Shown in pieces: positions 1 to 4,913 of a DNA stretch of 7,230 nucleotides. Within the stretch, counting starts at the first letter, position 1. Every line of letters begins with the position of its first letter. The notes beneath the pieces were generated by a model. That model searched no databases. It was not told where the DNA came from and worked only from the letters and a program-made list of their open reading frames with translations. The translations under genes were made by a program, and so were the position numbers. The stretch comes from Lamprocystis purpurea (GTDB taxonomy: Bacteria > Pseudomonadota > Gammaproteobacteria > Chromatiales > Chromatiaceae): positions 1-7,230 of the forward strand of contig DYRB01000141.1 of NCBI GenBank assembly GCA_020718945.1, given 5' to 3'.

Positions 1-33
1 GACCAGGAATTTGCGTTCTATTTCGATGGCCAT
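1..33 (-). CDS. CYTH domain protein, N-terminal fragment (runs off left edge)
   Basis: Reading leftwards from the ATG at 33-31, the 11 visible codons give MAIEIERKFLV. This is the typical opening of CYTH-domain proteins (class IV adenylate cyclase / triphosphatase / YgiF-like family). EIERK fits the ExExK motif, which binds metal and the triphosphate substrate at the entrance of the CYTH tunnel fold. A good ribosome binding site (GAGGTG on the minus strand, complement at about 38-43) lies 5 bases upstream of the start. The rest of the gene is outside the window, so length, a possible CHAD domain and exact activity (inorganic triphosphatase, thiamine triphosphatase or other) cannot be decided. 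The family call rests on a short but very characteristic motif. It points the same way as rlmD but is separated from it by a REP-bearing gap. Confidence 0.8.
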   Translation of the reverse strand, partial: MAIEIERKFLV

Positions 34-62
34 GGGGCACCTCGCTAAAGAGAAAACCTGTC

Positions 63-80
63 CGCAAATGGACGCAAATG
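63..80. repeat. Tandem 8-bp direct repeat upstream of the CYTH gene
   Basis: CGCAAATG occurs at 63-70 and again at 73-80, start to start 10 bases, about one helical turn. It lies 30 to 47 bases upstream of the CYTH start codon, where an operator or upstream promoter element could sit. No known regulator site is recognised, and chance repetition is possible. Confidence 0.35.
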
Positions 81-100
81 ATTCAGGGCGTCAGGGTTCT

Positions 101-125
101 GTGGGAGCGGCGCCCTCGCCGCAAC
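101..125 (+). repeat. REP-type palindromic repeat, copy 1
   Basis: The element starts GTGGGAGCGGC and folds as GCGGCG (107-112), loop CCCT, CGCCGC (117-122). Its sequence and its GTGGGAG head match, from memory, the REP elements scattered between genes in pseudomonads and other gammaproteobacteria, which are mobilised by RAYT transposases. An inverted second copy lies at 212-236, so the pair has the layout of a BIME. It sits between rlmD and the CYTH gene, where such hairpins can stabilise or end transcripts. Confidence 0.75.
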
Positions 126-211
126 GCAGGAGGCCACCAAGCCCGAACCTGTTCGCATCGGCAGCATACCGCGCCTGTCTGGGGCTCCCGTTCCCCCTCT
201 GGAAGAGGCCC

Positions 212-236
212 CGTCGCGGCGAGGCGCCGCTCCCAC
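212..236 (-). repeat. REP-type palindromic repeat, copy 2 (inverted)
   Basis: On the minus strand it again begins GTGGGAGCGGC. It differs from copy 1 by one missing C in the loop and one G/A change near the end. Its own hairpin pairs GCGGCG (216-221) with CGCCGC (225-230) around a 3-base loop. It lies 21 bases past the rlmD stop codon in the direction of rlmD transcription, so in RNA it would form a strong stem there. No U-run follows, so a simple intrinsic terminator is not supported. A smaller CCTCT-GGA-AGAGG hairpin lies at 196-208. Confidence 0.75.
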
Positions 237-257
237 GGCCGGCACGCAGCTGATAGG

Positions 258-1604
258 TCAGCCCCGCCGTCGCGGCAATTCAAACAAGGCCATAGACTCC
301 ACATGCGCCGTCTGGGGGAACATGTCCATGGCCCCGGCGGCGACCAATCGGTAGCCCAGACCATTGACCAGGCGGTCGGCGTCCCGGGCCAGGGTCGAGG
401 GGTAGCAGGAGACATAGACCAGCCGGCGTACCCCGGCGGCGGGGAGCAGGTCCAACACCTCCCAGGCCCCGCTGCGGGGCGGGTCGAGCAGGGCCTTGTC
501 GAAGACCCCGGCGCCCCAGGGGGCGGTCCCGCCGGACGCGGCCGGGTCACGGTAGAGGTCCGCGGTGAGGAACTCCGCATTGGCGATGGCATTGCGCCGG
601 GCATTGGCCCGGGCCCGGTCCACCAGCCCGGCGTCGCCTTCCACCCCCAGCACCTGCCCGGCGCGCCGCGCCAGGGGCAGGGTGAAGTTGCCCAGGCCGC
701 AGAACAGGTCCAGCACCCGGTCCTCCTGCTGCACCTCCAGCAGGTCCAGGGCCTGGTCCACCATGAGCCGGTTCAGCTCCAGGTTGACCTGGGTAAAGTC
801 GGTGGGCAGGAAATCCAGGTGGACCCCGTGGGCGGGCAGGTCGAAGCCCAGTTCGACCCCCTGCCCGGGCAGGGGACGGATGGTCTCTGGGCCACCCTCC
901 TGGAGATAGACATGCAGCCCCTGCGCCTCGGCGAAGGCCTGGAACAGGCCCAGATCGGAGGCTGAGGGCGCGGCCAGGACGCGGAAGATCAGGACGCAGG
1001 GCCCGTCGCCCATGGCGACCTCCACCTGGGGGATCTGGTCGCGGATGCTCAAGTTCTGGAGCAGGTCGGAGATGGCCGGGATGCGCTCCCCCACCGTCGG
1101 GTGCAGGGTCTCGCAGCGGGTCAGATCGGCGATGAAGGAGGCCGAGCGCTCGCGAAAGCCCACCAGTACCCGGCCGCGCTTCTGTACCCACTTGGCCCCG
1201 AGGCGGGCCTTGCGCCGGTAGCCCCAGTGCCCGGCGGCCAGCGGTGTCAGCCAGGTCTCCGGGGCCACCTTGCCGATGCGGGTCAGGACATCCTTCAGGA
1301 TCTCCTGCTTCATGCCGATCTGGGCCCCGGGGTCCAGGTGTTGCAGGCTGCACCCGCCGCAGACGCCGAAGTGGGGGCAGCGCGGGGCGACCCGATCCGG
1401 GGCGGCGACCAGGACTTCGGTGACCGTGGCCTCGTCGTAGCGCTTTTGCAGCCGGGTATAGCGGAATCGCACCCGCTCCCCGGGCAGGGCGCCGTGGACG
1501 AACACCGCCTTGCCCTCGACATGGGTCAGGCCGCGGCCGTCGTGGGTCAGGGACTCGATGTCGGCCTCGATGGGAATCTCGGGCAGGGGCTTTTTCTTGG
1601 ACAA
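258..1604 (-). CDS. rlmD: 23S rRNA (uracil-1939-C5)-methyltransferase RlmD
   Basis: 448 residues, close to E. coli RlmD (about 433). It transfers a methyl group from S-adenosylmethionine to C5 of U1939 in 23S rRNA. An N-terminal TRAM-type RNA-binding domain (about 10-65) is followed by the iron-sulfur cluster cysteines C76, C82, C85 (CPHFGVCGGC) and C164. The central domain leads to FTQVN (270-274), the SAM-binding loop LDLFCGLGNF (298-307), DPPRSGA (374-380), the catalytic nucleophile C400 in VSCYPSTLARD, and the closing HVESMAL (434-440). The residue after the nucleophile is Tyr, where Asn is more usual. The start is TTG at 1604-1602. No ATG, GTG or TTG lies in frame between it and the end of cysM, and GAGG sits 9 bases upstream. 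It lies 32 bases downstream of cysM in the same direction, probably as one transcript. A nearby cysM-rlmD arrangement is known in pseudomonads. Confidence 0.96.
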   Translation of the reverse strand: MSKKKPLPEIPIEADIESLTHDGRGLTHVEGKAVFVHGALPGERVRFRYTRLQKRYDEATVTEVLVAAPDRVAPRCPHFGVCGGCSLQHLDPGAQIGMKQEILKDVLTRIGKVAPETWLTPLAAGHWGYRRKARLGAKWVQKRGRVLVGFRERSASFIADLTRCETLHPTVGERIPAISDLLQNLSIRDQIPQVEVAMGDGPCVLIFRVLAAPSASDLGLFQAFAEAQGLHVYLQEGGPETIRPLPGQGVELGFDLPAHGVHLDFLPTDFTQVNLELNRLMVDQALDLLEVQQEDRVLDLFCGLGNFTLPLARRAGQVLGVEGDAGLVDRARANARRNAIANAEFLTADLYRDPAASGGTAPWGAGVFDKALLDPPRSGAWEVLDLLPAAGVRRLVYVSCYPSTLARDADRLVNGLGYRLVAAGAMDMFPQTAHVESMALFELPRRRG

Positions 1605-1636
1605 GGGGTTGTGCCTCGGCGCTGGGTTCTTGGGGG

Positions 1637-2527
1637 TCAGGCCGGGAACACCCCGGTGGACAGGTAACGGTCGCCGCGGTCACAGACTATGGCCACGATC
1701 AGGGCCCCGCTGAGCTCCCGGGACAGGGCCAACGCCGCGGCCACGGCCCCGCCGGAGGAGACCCCGCCGAAGATACCCTCCCGGGCGGCCAGGTCGCGCA
1801 TGGTCTGTTCGGCCTCCGCCTGGGAGACATCGATAATGCGGTCCACCCGGGACGGCTCGTAGATCTTGGGCAGGTAAGCAGCCGGCCAGCGGCGGATGCC
1901 GGGGATGCTCGACCCCTCCGTGGGCTGGACCCCGACGATCTGCACCTGGGGGTTGCGCTCCTTCAGATAGCGGCCGGTCCCCATGATAGTCCCGGTGGTC
2001 CCCATGGAGCTGACGAAGTGGGTCACCCGACCCTGGGTGTCGCGCCAGATCTCGGGGCCCGTGGTCTCGTAGTGGGCCAGGGGGTTATCGGGGTTGGAGA
2101 ACTGGTCCAGGCGCCGACCCTCCCCCGCCGCCTCCAGGGCGTTGGCCAGGTCGATGGCCGCCTCCATGCTGCCGGCCTTGGGTGTCAGGCGGATGTCCGC
2201 CCCGAAGGCGCGCATCACGGCGCGGCGCTCCTCGCTCATGTGCTCGGGCATGACCAGGATCATGCGGTAGCCGCGGATGGCCGCGGCCATGGCCAGCGCA
2301 ATGCCGGTGTTGCCGCTGGTGGCCTCGATCAGGGTGTCGCCGGGGCGGATGTCGCCACGCTCCTCGGCCCGGCGGATCATGGACAGGGCCGGGCGGTCCT
2401 TCACCGAACCGGCCGGGTTGTTGCCCTCCAGCTTGACCAGGACGGCGTTGTCCGTCTCCCCGGGCAGGCGCTTCAGGCGCACCAGGGGCGTGTTGCCGAC
2501 GAAGTCTTCAATACTGGGGTGGATCAT
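1637..2527 (-). CDS. cysM: Cysteine synthase B (O-acetylserine sulfhydrylase B)
   Basis: 296 residues, close to E. coli CysM (303). This PLP enzyme makes cysteine from O-acetylserine with sulfide, and in the CysM branch also with thiosulfate. The start was set at the ATG at 2527-2525 because the protein then opens MIHPSIEDFVGNTPLVRL, the standard family opening. The frame stays open for 30 residues further upstream but those look non-coding. K43 in NNPAGSVKDR is the Schiff-base lysine, TSGNTG (70-75) is the substrate loop, and GTTGT (176-180) holds the PLP phosphate. EGSSIPGIRRWP (204-215) and the ending CDRGDRYLSTGVF are typical of CysM rather than CysK. Preference for thiosulfate would fit a sulfur-oxidising host but is inferred. 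It is first in the cysM-rlmD pair and divergent from the Hpt gene. The ribosome binding site is weak. Confidence 0.96.
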   Translation of the reverse strand: MIHPSIEDFVGNTPLVRLKRLPGETDNAVLVKLEGNNPAGSVKDRPALSMIRRAEERGDIRPGDTLIEATSGNTGIALAMAAAIRGYRMILVMPEHMSEERRAVMRAFGADIRLTPKAGSMEAAIDLANALEAAGEGRRLDQFSNPDNPLAHYETTGPEIWRDTQGRVTHFVSSMGTTGTIMGTGRYLKERNPQVQIVGVQPTEGSSIPGIRRWPAAYLPKIYEPSRVDRIIDVSQAEAEQTMRDLAAREGIFGGVSSGGAVAAALALSRELSGALIVAIVCDRGDRYLSTGVFPA

Positions 2528-2560
2528 GCGACCAACTCGCGCTGGGATAGGGTGGCGGGG

Positions 2561-2589
2561 ATTGTGCACCACCGGCGCCCGGAGACCAA
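2561..2589 (-). promoter_or_regulatory. Candidate sigma70-type promoter for cysM-rlmD
   Basis: On the minus strand TTGGTC (complement of 2584-2589) is followed after 17 bases by CACAAT (complement of 2561-2566). These match the -35 box at 3 of 6 and the -10 box at 4 of 6 positions with ideal spacing. This would give a leader of roughly 25 bases before the cysM ATG. The match is modest and other placements are possible. Confidence 0.3.
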
Positions 2590-2647
2590 AGGCCGGGACT
2601 GTGCGCGGGCCGTGCACCCCGCCCCGGCTTTGGCTAATCTAGGCGGC

Positions 2648-2692
2648 GGGCACCCGGGCAGGCCCTGGCCCCCGCGGGGGGCCGCGGTGCCC
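2648..2692. repeat. Strong nested inverted repeat upstream of the Hpt gene
   Basis: An inner perfect 7-bp stem pairs GGCCCCC (2667-2673) with GGGGGCC (2677-2683) across a 3-base loop. An outer 7-bp stem pairs GGGCACC (2648-2654) with GGTGCCC (2686-2692). The element lies 26 bases before the Hpt start codon, so it could be part of its leader or an operator between the divergent genes. It has no U-run and is not recognised as a known riboswitch or REP. Confidence 0.5.
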
Positions 2693-2718
2693 CATAAGGA
2701 AAGACCACCGGAGCAAAC

Positions 2719-3087
2719 ATGCAATCCAACACGCCCAAGCAGAAACGGCCCGACCTGACCCAACTCCCCGCCTGGGACGAGACCGCCGCCCTGGCCGCCG
2801 TGGCCGGGGATGCGGACCTGGCCCGCGAACTCGTCACCGTCTTGATCGCCGGGCTGCCGGCAGAACTGACGGCCCTGCGTGCCTGTGCCGCCCGCCGCGA
2901 CCCCCAAGGCCTCGCCGAGGCGGCCCACCACATGCGCGGAGCCACCCGCTACTGCGGCGTCCTGGCCCTGGACGCGGCCCTGGAGGACTTGGAGCGTGCG
3001 GCCAAGGCCGGGGACGGGGGGCGCATGGAGGATAACCTCAGCCTGGTGGTGTCCGAGGCCGAGCGCCTGACCGACTTCTTCGCCTAG
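2719..3087 (+). CDS. Stand-alone Hpt (histidine phosphotransfer) domain protein, BarA/GacS-like
   Basis: 122 residues, almost entirely one Hpt four-helix domain (about 20-121) after a polar N-terminal tail. The phospho-acceptor is expected at H70 in HHMRGATRYCG, which fits the H-x-[LM]-[KR]-G signature. The following ATRYCG recalls the C-terminal Hpt of GacS/BarA hybrid kinases. Such proteins pass phosphate between response-regulator receiver domains in His-Asp-His-Asp relays in the cytoplasm. There is no kinase, receiver or membrane segment, and no partner gene is in the window. The start has a clear GGAG 5 bases upstream (2710-2713). The gene diverges from cysM. Pseudomonad gacS and E. coli barA lie in comparable neighbourhoods near rlmD, so it may be a split-off piece of such a kinase, but this is inferred. 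The Hpt call is firm; the partners are unknown. Confidence 0.88.
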   Translation: MQSNTPKQKRPDLTQLPAWDETAALAAVAGDADLARELVTVLIAGLPAELTALRACAARRDPQGLAEAAHHMRGATRYCGVLALDAALEDLERAAKAGDGGRMEDNLSLVVSEAERLTDFFA

Positions 3088-3112
3088 GTCAGACCCCCGA
3101 GAAAGGCCGGGC

Positions 3113-3133
3113 CTGGACCGCGGCCAGGTCCAG
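3113..3133. terminator. Stem-loop after the Hpt gene, possible terminator
   Basis: CTGGACC (3113-3119) pairs perfectly with GGTCCAG (3127-3133) across a 7-base loop, 25 bases after the Hpt stop codon. A short TTTT follows only at 3144-3147, so this is not a classical intrinsic terminator. It may mark the transcript end or merely stabilise it. Confidence 0.35.
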
Positions 3134-3231
3134 AAATCCCTAGTTTTCCACAGTTGCATTAAGGGCGGCCCTGGGGCCATCTTTGGACCCAGGCGAGATT
3201 CCTAGGGGTCAACCCAAGCGGAGTATCCAGG

Positions 3232-4227
3232 ATGCGAGCAATCGAGATGCGAGAAATCGGCGGGCCGGCGGTGTTGCAACTCGTCGAACGGCCGACACCC
3301 TCGGTGGCGGGACCGACCGATGTGCTGGTGCGCCTGATGGCGGCCGGGGTCAATCCCGTGGACACCAAGGTGCGCAGCCGCGGCCCCCTGCTCCCGGAGG
3401 GCCTGCCCATGGTCCCCGGCTGCGACGGGGCCGGGGTGGTGGAGGCGGTCGGGGCCGAGGTCCGCGGGCTTGCCCCCGGCGATGAGGTCTGGCTCTGCCA
3501 CGGCGGGCTCGGCGGGCCGGTTGGCAACTACGCCGAGTACATACTCGCGGAGGCGGCCGGGGTGCGTCCCAAGCCGCCCTCCTTAAGCTTCATCGAGGCC
3601 GCCGCCGCGCCCCTGGTCCTGATCACCGCCTGGGAGGCCCTGTTCGACCGCGCCGGGCTCAAGCCGGGCCAGACGGTGCTGATCCACGCCGGGGCCGGCG
3701 GGGTCGGCCATGTGGCCATACAGCTCGCCCACCGCTTCGGGGCCCGGGTGGCGGCCACGGTGAGCGGCCCGGAGAAGGCAAGCTTTGCCCACGACCTGGG
3801 CGCCGAGTACACCATCAACTACCGGGAGGAGGACCTGGTGCAGGCGGTCATGGACTGGACCGGTGGACGCGGGGTGGATGTGGCCCTGGACAGCGTCGGG
3901 CCGGAGGTCTTCCGCTCTACCCTGCCGGCCATGGCCCACTACGGGTCCCTCATCACCATCCTCGACCCCGGGCCCCAGGACCTCAAGGAGGCGCGCAACC
4001 GCAACCTGCGCATCGGCTTCGAGCTGATGCTCACCCCCATGCTCCGCGACTTGCCGGAGGCCCGGGCCCACCAGGGGGAGATCCTCGACCGCTGCGCCGA
4101 GAGGATCGCCCGCGGTGAACTGCGCATCGAGGTGGCCGAGACCTTCCCGCTGGAGGGCGCGGCGGACGCCCACCGGCGCATCGAAGAAGGCCACACCCGC
4201 GGCAAGCTCGTGCTGGCCATCGGCTAG
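3232..4227 (+). CDS. MDR-family NAD(P)H:quinone oxidoreductase-like (zinc-free alcohol dehydrogenase family)
   Basis: 331 residues, usual for medium-chain dehydrogenase/reductases of the quinone oxidoreductase branch. It probably uses NADPH to reduce quinones or enones in the cytoplasm; the substrate cannot be read from the sequence. The N-terminal GroES-like domain (about 1-125) carries GVNPVDTKVR (39-48) and GCDGAGVVEAVG (63-74). The Rossmann domain carries the dinucleotide loop HAGAGGVGHVAIQLA (152-166). The C-terminal part ends with the family-typical AHRRIEEGHTRGKLVL. The catalytic and structural zinc-ligand clusters of true alcohol dehydrogenases are absent, supporting the zinc-independent branch. 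The start has GGAG 8 bases upstream (3220-3223). It lies 144 bases after the Hpt gene, with a stem-loop between, so it is probably a separate unit. It could instead act on acrylyl- or crotonyl-type substrates. Confidence 0.9.
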   Translation: MRAIEMREIGGPAVLQLVERPTPSVAGPTDVLVRLMAAGVNPVDTKVRSRGPLLPEGLPMVPGCDGAGVVEAVGAEVRGLAPGDEVWLCHGGLGGPVGNYAEYILAEAAGVRPKPPSLSFIEAAAAPLVLITAWEALFDRAGLKPGQTVLIHAGAGGVGHVAIQLAHRFGARVAATVSGPEKASFAHDLGAEYTINYREEDLVQAVMDWTGGRGVDVALDSVGPEVFRSTLPAMAHYGSLITILDPGPQDLKEARNRNLRIGFELMLTPMLRDLPEARAHQGEILDRCAERIARGELRIEVAETFPLEGAADAHRRIEEGHTRGKLVLAIG

Positions 4228-4269
4228 GACCGGACCCGCGGCCCAAGCGGCGCCCCGGCCCTGGCTGTC

Positions 4270-4899
4270 ATGCACCCATTGCCCCCCTGGCGCAACCCAG
4301 GTCCAGCGGTCACCGCCCTACCCCGGCTGGTGCTGCCGCCCTACCCGCCGACGGCGGCCGGGATCGGCGCGACCCTGGTGGTCGCCATCCTGGGCGACAC
4401 CCACGGCCGGGTCGACCACCGGGTGATCGAGGTGGTGGCGGGCTGCGACCTGGCCCTGCACGCCGGGGACGTGGGCGGGGCCGGTGTCCTGCACAGCCTG
4501 CAACCCCGCGGCGGGCGGGTCGTCGCGGTGGCCGGGAACAACGACATCCCGGGCAAGTGGCCGGCAGCGGACGAGGAACTCCTGACCCACTTGCCGCAGG
4601 TGACTGAGCTGACCCTGCCCGGCGGGACCCTGATCCTGATCCATGGCCACCAGACCCAGGCCCGCGGCCGCCACGCCCGGCTGCGGGCCTGCTTCCCCCA
4701 GGCCCGAGCCGTGGTCTACGGCCACAGCCACCACCTGGCCACGGACCTGGAGGCCGAGCCCTGGGTGCTCAACCCCGGGGCCGCGGGGCGGGAGCGGACC
4801 TATGGCGGGCCCTCCTGCCTGGTACTGACCGCCAGCGTCGGCGTCTGGAGCCTGGAGCTATACCGCTTCGCGCCGGATCAGCGGCGACGCCGGGGCTGA
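4270..4899 (+). CDS. YfcE-like metallophosphoesterase (calcineurin-type)
   Basis: Up to 209 residues, or 173 if translation begins at the GTG at 4378. The fold is the small two-metal phosphodiesterase of the YfcE/MJ0936 type. Metal ligands are visible in order: D43 and H45 in GDTHG, D67 in HAGDV, N90 in GNND, H125 in IHGH, and H152 and H154 in GHSH. It should hydrolyse phosphodiesters with Mn2+ or similar metals; the natural substrate is unknown. The start is uncertain. The ATG at 4270 has no clear ribosome binding site, and its first 36 residues are proline-rich and unlike the family, whereas the GTG at 4378 places the metal motif at the usual distance from the N-terminus. It follows the oxidoreductase by 42 bases. 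Its stop codon overlaps the ribosome binding site of the next gene, indicating coupled expression with the nSTAND protein. Confidence 0.9.
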   Translation: MHPLPPWRNPGPAVTALPRLVLPPYPPTAAGIGATLVVAILGDTHGRVDHRVIEVVAGCDLALHAGDVGGAGVLHSLQPRGGRVVAVAGNNDIPGKWPAADEELLTHLPQVTELTLPGGTLILIHGHQTQARGRHARLRACFPQARAVVYGHSHHLATDLEAEPWVLNPGAAGRERTYGGPSCLVLTASVGVWSLELYRFAPDQRRRRG

Positions 4900-4902
4900 G
4901 GG
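4898..4902 (+). promoter_or_regulatory. Ribosome binding site of the nSTAND gene overlapping the upstream stop codon
   Basis: GAGGG begins inside the TGA stop (4897-4899) of the metallophosphoesterase gene and lies 11 bases before the ATG at 4914. This supports that ATG as the start and suggests translational coupling of the two genes. Confidence 0.55.
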
Positions 4903-4913
4903 CGACGCGCTTC

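Noticed and set aside
78..965. A 295-codon open frame on the plus strand antisense to rlmD
   Set aside because: It opposes a fully conserved RlmD, has low-complexity Gly/Gln/Pro/Val-rich composition and includes REP sequence. It is a by-product of high GC.
2018..2758. A 246-codon plus-strand frame antisense to cysM
   Set aside because: CysM is intact on the other strand. This frame has no recognisable motif and runs into the start of the Hpt gene.
3144..3152. TTTTCCACA, one base off the DnaA box TTATCCACA
   Set aside because: It is a single isolated copy with no neighbouring boxes, AT-rich unwinding region or replication genes, so an origin is not supported.
2524..3180. A 218-codon minus-strand frame across the Hpt gene
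   Set aside because: The Hpt protein on the plus strand has a clear motif and ribosome binding site; the antisense frame is Gly-rich and featureless.
3154..3183. Possible -35/-10 pair (TTGCAT, CATCTT) before the oxidoreductase
   Set aside because: Only 3 of 6 matches in each box with 18-base spacing; too weak to call a promoter.
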